From Symsagittifera roscoffensis (lineage: Eukaryota; Xenacoelomorpha; Acoela; Convolutidae): DNA of 64,000 bases. How positions within the stretch are numbered: the stretch's first letter is position 1; the number at the start of each line of letters is the position of its first letter. Under the pieces are notes generated by a model, which was given only the letters and a program-made list of their open reading frames with translations, did no database searches and was not told where the DNA came from. Shown one piece after another: positions 1-10,551 of this stretch. A program made the position numbers and the translations under genes. The DNA lies in contig NC_087067.1 of NCBI RefSeq assembly GCF_963678635.1, positions 38,364,682-38,428,681 on the forward strand, given 5' to 3'.

Positions 1-345
1 AACGATAATCTTCTTATTGTTCGTTTTTCTCCTCTGACTCTTCTCTGTCCTAGTTTTATGTTGTTCTCGTTGAAAATACTGTTGTGTTTTTGCCGTTTCA
101 GTTGGTGCGAAATCTCGACGTTGTCTTCCTTTTTGAACGAATTCTTAAAAAATTAACATAGAACTTCAAATTAACCTTTCCGCGTTTGTCAAAATGAACG
201 ATTATGCCCTCTAACTTGTTAAAACCGTCAATCATCCCACTCCGATGTAACATTTTAGTTTCGAATTTCGGCTTTGCATTTTTGTACATTCTCGTCGAAT
301 GTCACATCGTTTTATTTTTTTAATCTTTGGAGTTTGCTTTTTCAG

Positions 346-395
346 AAGGATAATGAACGTGTAGGCGCCTGCTAATAAGAGAGCCATTGAGGAGG
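346..395 (+). pseudogene. SF1 exon 1 copy 1 (nonsense)
   Basis: The exon lies between a pyrimidine-rich acceptor ending TTTTTCAG and a GTGAGT donor, as in the functional copy. The ATG at 353 is followed by AAC GTG TAG, so translation would stop after three residues. A degenerate stub of exon 2 with its own acceptor follows near 813-840. Confidence 0.7.
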
Positions 396-2090
396 GTGAG
401 TGAAATTTGTGATGTTACCAAACCTATTATCACTATCAAATAAGGAAAAGGCTCTTTTCTAGTTTCGCTCACCTTGGTTAACCTATAACATTGAATTGTC
501 AAAAATTTGAAACTTAAGGCGCCCTTTGAAGTTCAGGGTGCCCTAGATTTAGGAATCTTGTAGAAGGCTGCTATCAGAGTTCTCCGGAAGTATTTGGAAA
601 AAAGCTCAAATAAGTATCATACGTCAGTTTGGATGTAAATCAAATGTTCACATCTGTAGGATTGTTTACACCGAGGTGTGTTTTTTTGAGCAATTAAACA
701 AACAAAATTTTGATTCAATCGCCTTTTAGAAATCCTGTTCTAACCAAAACCAAAGAGGGCTGGATAACTTTTTCCTTGAAGTTAATTATTTTTGTTTTTT
801 ATAGCTTCTCAGAGGTTGCCGGATATATTGATGAATCGGCAAACGGCTTTTAAAATCTGTCGATTCACTAGCTGTCCTAACTCAAAATTTTCAAAGCAAT
901 TTTTTGTTTTGTAGCGTTTCGTTTTTTCAAAAATCAAGAAAATTCGGTTTTTGGTACCCAATTAGTTCCAACCACTTCTGAAATAAACTCAACCGGTTCT
1001 ACCTATCATACTACTAGAGTTAGGATGTATCCTACTGAATTTGCGCTTTTTTCCGTTTCAAAAACTATCGATATCTAAAAAGTTGCCGTTTGAGGGGTAG
1101 GGTCAAAATATCGCTATTTTGACCCTTAAAACCGGTCTGCTTACTGTGTTTTTCACTGAAAAACGGTATAGGAGTATTAATATAGGTTGAATAAAAAGTA
1201 ATACTAAAATCGATATATCCCTCCGGGTTTGTTCAATACCCGAATTAGGGTGCTTAACTCGGAAATTTGCAATTCGGTGAAGGTTCATTACAGTGCAGTC
1301 ACTGTCGTCCCCTCACAGATTGAGATCTTAATTTTTGTACCAAAAGGGATACAAAACTTGTCAAGGATACCCAACGGTCGATTGTTGTTGTCCTTGAGCC
1401 CCTTCCTGTCGCTCCTTGCACTGCTTGCCGGATCAGTCTTCTTCAATAATCCCGAGAGCCTTCCGGATTGAGCGCAAATTAGCAATAACTTGCTTAAATA
1501 CTCAAATAACCCAACAGTACAAGCACCAGAAACGGGCCACAAAATTGATCGTAACAATCCTGGCTGATATAAATGCCTGTAAAATCAAAATATCTAACAA
1601 CAACAAACGGGAGTGTCGGATCACAACTCGTCTGGGGGGATGATTTCTACTGAATTGTTACTTTTCACTGTTTTTGGTTTTTCGGTTGATTTTCTATGTT
1701 TTTGGTTTGTTTTTGGGTACTATACTAATTTTTGTTTTGATTCCTGTTTATCTTGAAGTGTTTATTGTCACAAATCTCTCAGGAAACGACGGAACGGCCA
1801 ATTTTTATGTTGTTCTCGTTGAAAATACTGTAGTGTTTTCGCCATTTCAGTTGGTGCGAAATCTCGACGTTGTCTTTTTTTGAACGTATTTTTAAAAATT
1901 AACATGAAACATCAAATTACTCTTTTTGCTTTCGTCAAAATGAACAATTAAGACCTCTAAGTTGTTAAAATCGTCAATCTTCCCACTCCGATATCACAAT
2001 TTAGTTTCGAATTTCGGCTTCGGTTTTTGTACATTCTCGTCGAATTTCACATCGTTTTACTTTTTTGATCTTTGGAGTTTGTTTTTTCAG

Positions 2091-2140
2091 AAGGATAATG
2101 AACGTGTAGGCGCCTGCTAATAAGAGAGCCATTGAGGAGG
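2091..2140 (+). pseudogene. SF1 exon 1 copy 2 (nonsense)
   Basis: Near-identical to the copy at 346-395. The acceptor and donor are kept, but the ATG at 2098 runs into the same TAG as fourth codon. Shared nonsense indicates that this copy and the first derive from one already broken unit. Confidence 0.7.
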
Positions 2141-3344
2141 GTGAGTGAAATTTGTGATGTTACCAAACCTATTATCACTATCAAATAAGGAAAAGGCTCT
2201 TTTCTAGTTTCGCTCACCTTGGTTAACCTATAACATTGAATTGTCAAAAATTTGAAACTTAAGGCGCCCTTTGAAGTTCAGGGTGCCCTAGATTTAGGAA
2301 TCTTGTAGAAGGCTGCTATCAAAGAGGGCTGGATAACTTTTTCCTTGAAGTTAATTATTTTTGTTTTTTTTATAGCTTCTCAGAGGTTGCATGATATATT
2401 GATGAATATGCAAACGGATTTTAAAATCTGTCGATTGACCAGCTGTCCTAACTTTATTTTAGTGCGTTTTTTTCAAAAATCAACAAAACTCGGTTTTTGG
2501 TACTCAATTAGTTCCAACAATTTCTGAACTAAACTCAACCGGTTCTACCTATCATACTACTAGAGTTACGATGTATCTTACTAAATTTGCGTTTTTTTCC
2601 GTTTCAAAAATTATCGATATCTAAAAGTTGCCGTTTGAGGGGTAGGGTCAAAATATTGCTATTTTGACCCTTAAAACGGGTCTGCTTACTGTGTTTTTCA
2701 CTGAAAAAAGGTATAGGAGTATTATTATAGGTTGAATAAATAGTAATACTAAAATTGATATATCCCTCCGGGTTTGTTCAATACCCGAATTAAGGTGCTT
2801 AACACGGAAATTCGCAATTCGGTGAAGGTTCATTACAGTGCAGTCACTGTCGATCCCCCCACAGATTGAGATCTTACTTTTTTGTACCAAAAGGGATGCA
2901 AAACTTGTCAAGGATACCCAACGGTCGAATGTTGTTGTCCTTGGCCCCTTCTTGTCGCTCCTTGCACTGCTTGCCGGATCACTCTTCTTCACTAATCCCG
3001 TGAGACTTCCAGATTGAGCGCAAATTAGCATTAACGTGCTTAAATACTCAAATAACCCTACAGTACAAGCACCAGAAACGGGCCACAAAATTGATCGTAA
3101 CGATCCTGACTGATATAAATGCCTGTAGCATCAAAACATCTAACAACAACAATCGGGAGTGTCGGATCACATCTCGTCTGGGGGGATGATTTCTACTGAA
3201 TTTATACTTTTCACTGTTTTTGGTTTTTCGGTTGATTTTTTATGTTTTTTGTTTCTTTTTAGGTACTATACTATATTTTGTTTGGTTTCCTGTTTATCTT
3301 TAAGTGTTTTTTGTCACAAACCTCTCAGGGAACGACGGAACGGC

Positions 3345-3661
3345 CAATCCCCCCTTCCTGATACGTGAATTTTCGGTCTTAACTAGGTTAAAAGCTATTC
3401 ACTTCCAAACTACCCTTCCGACCCGGTGGTTAGGGACTTTTTCTCAGCATGCGGTCAGCGCGGAGTGCTTATCAACGGTTTTGCCGTTCATGATGTTCAA
3501 AAGAGTGAAACCCAGGAGCGCCATAAAAACATCTATGAAACATTCGACCGGAAGTTTCTATCGACAGAAAAAAAAGCTGGGTTCTGAAACGACTGGCTAG
3601 CGTCCAAAGACAGCTCTACATGCTTTTCACCGTCTCTGCCAAAGCCAGTTCTCTTGGGTGA
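3345..3661 (+). pseudogene. Unrecognised coding-like fragment, array copy 1
   Basis: Part of the array unit reads like decayed protein-coding sequence (see the entry at 4555-4889). This copy lacks the ~20 bp block around the NPEGFRG codons that the others have. Confidence 0.3.
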
Positions 3662-4554
3662 CTACTAACATCGGGTCGACAAAAAAAAGTAACCGTTTCC
3701 GGCTTCGAGCAGAAAGCTCTAAATAACTTAATTATATGCAAAAATAGTTAGCTCATGGCTGGGTCTCAGTATCCCCAGACCACGAGGTCAGTCCTAAAAA
3801 CAGGGCTACATCTTATTTTTTATTTTCCTATTGTTTTTGTTCAGTAGATAAAAATCATCATCTCAATCGAAGATGGATCAACCCTTTCCCTTAATTAACT
3901 CCTAGCTTCTCATGATCTGAAAACCAAATTAGATGTTAGTAATTCAATTCAGGACATGTATAGTAAGCTAAAAATTTCTAAAATACTTTACTTCTAAAAT
4001 TAAGTTGCTTAACACAGAAATTCGCAATTCGGTGAAGGTTCATTACAGTGCAGTCACTGTCGATCCCCCACAGATTGAGATCTTACTTTTGTACCAAAAG
4101 GAATACAAAACTTGTCAAGGATACCCAACGGTCGATTGTTGTTGTCCTTGAGCCCCTTCCTGTCGCTCTTTGCGCTGCTTGCCGAATCAGTCTTCTTCAC
4201 TATTCCCGAGATCCTTCCGAATTGAGCGCAAATTAGCATTAACGTGCTTAAATACTCAAATAACCCTACAGTACAAGCACCAGAAACGGGCCACAAAATT
4301 GATCGTAACGATCCTGACTGATTTAAATGCCTGTAAAATCAAAATATCATCAACAACAAGCGGGAGTGTCGGATCACATCTCGTCTGGGGGGATGATTTC
4401 TACTGATTTATTCTTTTCACTGTTTTTGGTTTTTCGGTTGATTTTCTATGTTTTTTGTTTCTTTTTAGGTACTATACTATTTTTTGTTTGGTTTCCTGTT
4501 TATCTTTAAGTGTTTTTTGTAACAAACCTCTCAGGGAACGACGGAACGGCCAAC

Positions 4555-4889
4555 CCCCCTTCCTGATACGTGAATTTTTGGTCTTAACTAGGTTAAAAGC
4601 TATTCACGTGAATCCGGAAGGCTTCCGCGGTCCAAACTACCCTTCCGACCCCGTGGTTAGGGACTTTTTCTCATTATGCGGTCAGCGCGGAGTGATTGTT
4701 AACGGTTCTGCCGTTCATGATGTTAAAAAAGAATGAAACCCAGGAGCGCCATAAAAACATCTATGAAACATTCGACCGGAAGTTTCTATCGACAGAAAAA
4801 AAAGCTGGGTTCTGAAACGACTGGCTAGCGTCCAAAGACAGCTCTACATGCTTTTCACCGTCTCTGCCAAAGCCAGTTCTCTTGGGTGA
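4555..4889 (+). pseudogene. Unrecognised coding-like fragment, array copy 2
   Basis: Three successive frames give protein-like stretches: one with FRGPNYPSDPVVRDFF and GVIVNGSAVHDV, one with ERHKNIYETFDRKFL, and one with RQLYMLFTVSAK ending at TGA. Frame changes fall near A-runs, as expected for a frameshifted old gene. I do not recognise the family; a fragment of a transposon or captured gene is possible. GC content is higher than in the surroundings. Confidence 0.35.
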
Positions 4890-5335
4890 CTACTAACATC
4901 GAGTCGACAAAAAAAAGTAATCGTTTCCGGCTTCGAGCAGAACGCTCTAAATAACTTAATTATATGCAAAAATAGTTAGCTCATGGCTGGGTCTCAGTAT
5001 CCCCAGACCACGAGGTCACTCCTAAAAACAGGGCTACATCTTATTTTTTATTTTCCTATTGTTTTTGTTCAGTAGATAAAAATCATCATCTCCATCGAAG
5101 ATGGATCAACCCTTTCCCTTACTTAACTCCTAGCTTCTCATGATCTGAAAACGAAATTAGATGTTAGTAATTCAATTCAGGACATGTATAGGAAGCTAAA
5201 AATTTCTAAAATACAGAGTTATAGTTTTCTCCCGAGACACCTCCGGATTCTGGACTCCAGGCAAATAACGTCCATATTTCCTTCAGGAAGGCTGGATACG
5301 CCGTACCAACACTCTTCCTTTTTCTCGGGATTCGC

Positions 5336-5369
5336 GTTGTAACGATTGTAGCGGCACAATCGTTACAAC
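5336..5369. other. Perfect 14-bp hairpin, unit D
   Basis: GTTGTAACGATTGT is followed by a 6-nt spacer AGCGGC and its exact reverse complement. It lies about 400 bp upstream of exon 1. The function is unknown; it could be a transposon sub-end, a protein-binding palindrome or a transcribed hairpin. Confidence 0.8.
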
Positions 5370-5732
5370 TCGGAATGGTTTTGGGTCACAATAATCTTCT
5401 TATTGTTCGTTTTTCTCCTCTGACTCTTCTCTGTCCAATTTTTATGTTGTTCTCGTTGAAAATACTGTTGTGTTTTTGCTGTTTCAATTGGTGCGAAATC
5501 TCGACGTTGTCTTTCTTTTTGAACGAATTTTTAAAAAATTTAACATAAAACTTCAAATTAACCTTTCCGCGTTTGTCAAAATGAACGATTATGCCCTCTA
5601 AATTGTTAAAACCGTCAATCATCCCACTCCGATGTAACAATTTAGTTTCGAATTTCGGCTTTGCATCTTCGTACATTCTCGTCGAATGTCACATCGTTTT
5701 ACTTTTTTATTCTTTGGAGTTTGCTTTTTCAG

Positions 5733-5782
5733 AAGGATAATGAACGTACAAGCGCCTACTAATAAACGAGCCGCTGAGGAGG
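5733..5782 (+). other. SF1 alternative exon 1, copy 3 (intact)
   Basis: The acceptor ends CTTTTTCAG, the ATG is at 5740, 14 codons read MNVQAPTNKRAAEE plus one base, and a GTGAGT donor follows. The encoded peptide is the same as in the copy nearest SF1 exon 2. Splicing to exon 2 at 10843 would keep frame, so this could be an alternative first coding exon. No transcript evidence can be seen from sequence. Confidence 0.65.
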
Positions 5783-6230
5783 GTGAGTGACATTTGTGAT
5801 GTTATTTAACCTATTATAAATATGAAACAAGGAAAAGTATCTTTTCCAGTTTCGCTGCCCTTGGTTAACCTATAACATTGAGTTGTCAAAAATTTGAAAT
5901 TTAGGGCCCCTTTGAAGTTCGGGGTGCCCTAAGTTTAAGAATCCTGTAGGCTGCAGGATATATTGATGAATCGGCAAACGGGTTTCAAAATCTGTCGATT
6001 CACTAGCTGTCCTAACTCAAAATTTTCAAAACATTTTTTTATTTTGTAGCGTTTCATTTTTTCAAAAATCAAGAAAATTCGGTTTTTGGTACCTAATTAG
6101 TTTCAACCACTTCCGAACTAATCTCAACCAGTTCTACCTATCATACTACTAGAGTTTTGATGTATCTTTCTAATTTTGCGCTTTTTTCCGTTTCAAAAAA
6201 TATCGATATCTCAAAAATCGCGGTTTGTGT

Positions 6231-6243
6231 GGGGGGGGGGGGG
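6231..6243 (+). repeat. G13 homopolymer
   Basis: A run of 13 G in intron-1-derived sequence of the array. The corresponding place in the leftmost units is a short GAGGGGTAGGG. Confidence 0.9.
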
Positions 6244-6940
6244 TCAACATATCGCTATTTTGACCCGAAAAACCGGTCTGCTTACTGTGTTTTTCAATGA
6301 AAAACGGTACAGGAGTATTTATAAAGGTTGAATAATTAGTAATAATGAAAATGATATAACCCTCCGGGTTTGTTCAGAAACCGAATTAAGTTGCTTAACA
6401 CGGAAATTCGCAATTCGGTGAAGGTTCATTACAGTGCAGTCACTGTCGATCCCCCACAGATTGAGATCTTACTTTTGTACCAAAAGGAATACAAAACTTG
6501 TCAAGGATACCCAACGGTCGATTGTTGTTGTCCTTGAGCCCCTTCCTGTCGCTCTTTGCGCTGCTTGCCGAATCAGTCTTCTTCACTAATCCCGAGATCC
6601 TTCCGAATTGAGCGCAAATTAGCATTAACGTGCTTAAATACTCAAATAACCCTAGAGTACAAGCACCAGAAACGGGCCACAAAATTGATCGTAACAATCC
6701 TGACTGATTTAAATGCCTGTAAAATCAAAATATCATCAACAACAAGCGGGAGTGTCGGATCACATCTCGTCTGGGGGGATGATTTCTACTGATTTATTCT
6801 TTTCACTGTTTTTGGTTTTTCGGTTGATTTTCTATGTTTTTTGTTTCTTTTTAGGTACTATACTATTTTTTGTTTGGTTTCCTGTTTATCTTTAAGTGTT
6901 TTTTGTCACAAACCTCTCAGGGAACGACGGAACGGCCAAC

Positions 6941-7275
6941 CCCCCTTCCTGATACGTGAATTTTTGGTCTTAACTAGGTTAAAAGCTATTCACGTGAATC
7001 CGGAAGGCTTCCGCGGTCCAAACTACCCTTCCGACCCCGTGGTTAGGGACTTTTTCTCATTATGCGGTCAGCGCGGAGTGATTGTTAACGGTTCTGCCGT
7101 TCATGATGTTAAAAAAGAATGAAACCCAGGAGCGCCATAAAAACATCTATGAAACATTCGACCGGAAGTTTCTATCGACAGAAAAAAAAGCTGGGTTCTG
7201 AAACGACTGGCTAGCGTCCAAAGACAGCTCTACATGCTTTTCACCGTCTCTGCCAAAGCCAGTTCTCTTGGGTGA
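6941..7275 (+). pseudogene. Unrecognised coding-like fragment, array copy 3
   Basis: Nearly identical to the fragment at 4555-4889, with the same frame changes, so the lesions predate duplication. Confidence 0.35.
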
Positions 7276-7720
7276 CTACTAACATCGAGTCGACAAAAAA
7301 AAGTAACCGTTTCCGGCTTCGAGCAGAACGCTCTAAATAATTAATTATATGCAAAAATAGTTAGCTCATGGCTGGGTCTCAGTATCCCCAGACCACGAGG
7401 TCACTCCTAAAAACAGGGCTACATCTTATTTTTTATTTTCCTATTGTTTTTGTTCAGTAGATAAAAATCATCATCTCCATCGAAGATGGATCAACCCTTT
7501 CCCTTACTTAACTCCTAGCTTCTCATGATCTGAAAACGAAATTAGATGTTAGTAATTCAATTCAGGACATGTATAGGAAGCTAAAAATTTCTAAAATACA
7601 GAGTTATAGTTTTCTCCCGAGACACCTCCGGATTCTGGACTCCAGGGAAATAACGTCCATATTTCCTTCAGGAAGGCTGGATACGCCGTACCAACACTCT
7701 TCCTTTTTCTCGGGATTCGC

Positions 7721-7754
7721 GTTGTAACGATTGTAGCGGCACAATCGTTACAAC
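7721..7754. other. Perfect 14-bp hairpin, unit E
   Basis: Identical to the hairpin at 5336-5369, one array period downstream, with no mismatch in stem or loop. Confidence 0.8.
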
Positions 7755-8117
7755 TCGGAATGGTTTTGGGTCACAATAATCTTCCTATTGTTCGTTTTTC
7801 TCCTCTGACTCTTCTCTGTCCAATTTTTATGTTGTTCTCGTTGAAAATACTGTTGTGTTTTTGCTGTTTCAATTGGTGCGAAATCTCGACGTTGTCTTTC
7901 TTTTTGAACGAATTTTTAAAAAAATTAACATAAAACTTCAAATTAACCTTTCCGCGTTTGTCAAAATGAACGATTATGCCCTCTAAATTGTTAAAACCGT
8001 CAATCATCCCACTCCGATGTAACAATTTAGTTTCGAATTTCGGCTTTGCATCTTCGTACATTCTCGTCGAATGTCACATCGTTTTACTTTTTTATTCTTT
8101 GGAGTTTGCTTTTTCAG

Positions 8118-8167
8118 AAGGATAATGAACGTACAAGCGCCTACTAATAAACGAGCCGCTGAGGAGG
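8118..8167 (+). other. SF1 alternative exon 1, copy 4 (intact)
   Basis: This lies 2385 bp downstream of copy 3, with the same acceptor, the ATG at 8125, the same 14 codons and the same donor. It could be an alternative first exon of SF1 or a dead duplicate; the sequence cannot decide. Confidence 0.65.
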
Positions 8168-8617
8168 GTGAGTGACATTTGTGATGTTATTTAACCTATT
8201 ATAAATATGAAACAAGGAAAAGTATCTTTTCCAGTTTCGCTGCCCTTGGTTAACCTATAACATTGAGTTGTCAAAAATTTGAAATTTAGGGCCCTTTTGA
8301 AGTTCGGGGTGCCCTAAGTTTAAGAATCCTGTAGGCTGCAGGATATATTGATGAATCGGCAAACGGGTTTCAAAATCTGTCGATTCACTAGCTGTCCTAA
8401 CTCAAAATTTTCAAAACATTTTTTTATTTTGTAGCGTTTCATTTTTTCAAAAATCAAGAAAGTTCGGTTTTTGGTACCTAATTAGTTTCAACCACTTCCG
8501 AACTAATCTCAACCAGTTCTACCTATCATACTACTAGAGTTTTGATGTATCTTTCTAATTTTGCGCTTTTTTCCGTTTCAAAAAATATCGATATCTCAAA
8601 AATCGCGGTTTGTGTGT

Positions 8618-8636
8618 GGGGGGGGGGGGGGGGGGG
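8618..8636 (+). repeat. G19 homopolymer
   Basis: The same site as the G13 run one period upstream, here 19 G long. Length differs between neighbouring units, so it is a fast-changing tract able to form quadruplex structures and prone to sequencing error. Confidence 0.85.
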
Positions 8637-9325
8637 TCAACATATCGCTATTTTGACCCGAAAAACCGGTCTGCTTACTGTGTTTTTCAATGAAAAACGG
8701 TACAGGAGTATTTATAAAGGTTGAATAATTAGTAATAATGAAAATGATATAACCCTCCGGGTTTGTTCAGAAACCGAATTAAGTTGCTTAACACGGAAAT
8801 TCGCAATTCGGTGAAGGTTCATTACAGTGCAGTCACTGTCGATCCCCCACAGATTGAGATCTTACTTTTGTACCAAAAGGAATACAAAACTTGTCAAGGA
8901 TACCCAACGGTCGATTGTTGTTGTCCTTGAGCCCCTTCCTGTCGCTCTTTGCGCTGCTTGCCGAATCAGTCTTCTTCACTAATCCCGAGATCCTTCCGAA
9001 TTGAGCGCAAATTAGCATTAACGTGCTTAAATACTCAAATAACCCTACAGTACAAGCACCAGAAACGGGCCACAAAATTGATCGTAACGATCCTGACTGA
9101 TTTATATGCCTGTAAAATCAAAATATCATCAACAACATCGGATCACATCTCGTCTGGGGGGATGATTTCTACTGAATTTATACTTTTCACTGTTTTTGGT
9201 TTTTCGGTTGATTTTCTATGTTTTTTGTTTCTTTTTAGGTACTATACTATTTTTTGTTTGGTTTCCTGTTTATCTTTATGTGTTTTTTGTCACAAACCTC
9301 TCAGGGAACGACGGAACGGTCAACC

Positions 9326-9660
9326 CCCCTTCCTGATACGTGAATTTTTGGTCTTAACTAGGTTAAAAGCTATTCACGTGAATCCGGAAGGCTTCCGCGG
9401 ACCAAACTACCCTTCCGACCCGGTGGTTAGGGACTTTTTCTCATTATGCGGTCAGCGCGGAGTGATTGTTAACGGTTCTGCCGTTCTTGATGTTAAAAAA
9501 GAATGAAACCCAGGAGCGCGATAAAAACATCTATGAAACATTCGACCGGAAGTCTCTATCGACAGAAAAAAAAGCTGGGTTCTGAAACGGCTGGCTAGCG
9601 TCCAAAGACAGCTCTACATGCTTTTCACCGTCTCTACCAAAGCCAATTCTTTTGGGTGAC
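9326..9660 (+). pseudogene. Unrecognised coding-like fragment, array copy 4
   Basis: Same fragment and same frame breaks as at 4555-4889, with a few substitutions. An upstream reading frame runs into it in this copy (8949-9506), but that fusion is peculiar to this unit. Confidence 0.35.
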
Positions 9661-10105
9661 TACTAACATCGGGTCGACAAAAAAAAGTAACCGTTTCCGG
9701 CTTCGATCAGAACGCTCTAAATAACTTAATTATATGCTAAAATAGTTAGCTCATGGCTGGGTCTCAGTATCCCCAGACCACGAGGTCACTCCTAAAAGCA
9801 GGGCTACATCTTATTTTTTATTTTACTATTGTTTTTGTTCAGTAGATAAAAATCATCATCTCCATCGAAGATGGATCAACCCTTTCCCTTACTTAACTCC
9901 TAGCTTCTCATGATCTGAAAACGAAATTAGATGTTAGTAATTCAATTCAGGACATATATAGGAAGCTAAAAATTTCTAAAATACAGAGTTATAGTTTTCT
10001 CCCGAAACACCTCCGGATTCTGGACTCCAGGGAAATAACGTCCATATTTCCTTCAGGAAGGCTGGATACGCCGTACCAACACTCTTCCTTTTTCTCGGGA
10101 TTCGC

Positions 10106-10139
10106 GTTGTAACGATTGTAGCGGCACAATCGTTACAAC
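10106..10139. other. Perfect 14-bp hairpin, unit F
   Basis: Third identical copy of the hairpin, about 395 bp before the SF1 exon 1 that directly precedes exon 2. It is absent from the older units at the left end. Confidence 0.8.
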
Positions 10140-10501
10140 TCGGAATGGTTTTGGGTCACAATAATCTTCTTATTGTTCGTTTTTCTCCTCTGACTCTTCT
10201 CTGTCCAATTTTTATGTTGTTCTCGTTGAAAATACTGTTGTGTTTTTGCCGTTTCAATTGGTGCGAAATCTCGACGTTGTCTTTCTTTTTGAACGAATTT
10301 TTAAAAAATTAACATAAAACTTCAAATTAACCTTTCCGCGTTTGTCAAAATGAACGATTATGCCCTCTAAATTGTTAAAACCGTCAATCATCCCACTCCG
10401 ATGTAACAATTTAGTTTCGAATTTCGGCTTTGCATTTTCGTACATTCTCGTCGAATGTCACATCGTTTTACTTTTTTAATCTTTGGAGTTTGCTTTTTCA
10501 G

Positions 10502-10551
10502 AAGGATAATGAACGTACAAGCGCCTGCTAATAAACGAGCCGCTGAGGAGG
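10502..10551 (+). CDS. SF1: SF1 exon 1 (proximal copy)
   Basis: Acceptor TTTTTCAG, then seven bases, then the ATG at 10509 and 14 codons plus one base, ending at a GTGAGT donor. The AG acceptor only seven bases before the ATG means either a 5'-UTR intron or a trans-splice acceptor. This is the closest of five copies to exon 2, so I chose it for the gene model. Confidence 0.75.

Noticed and set aside
8949-9506. A 185-codon open frame in the 5' array
   Set aside because: It is open only in one unit because of a local deletion; in sister units the same sequence is broken, and its parts lie in different contexts. Not a conserved gene.
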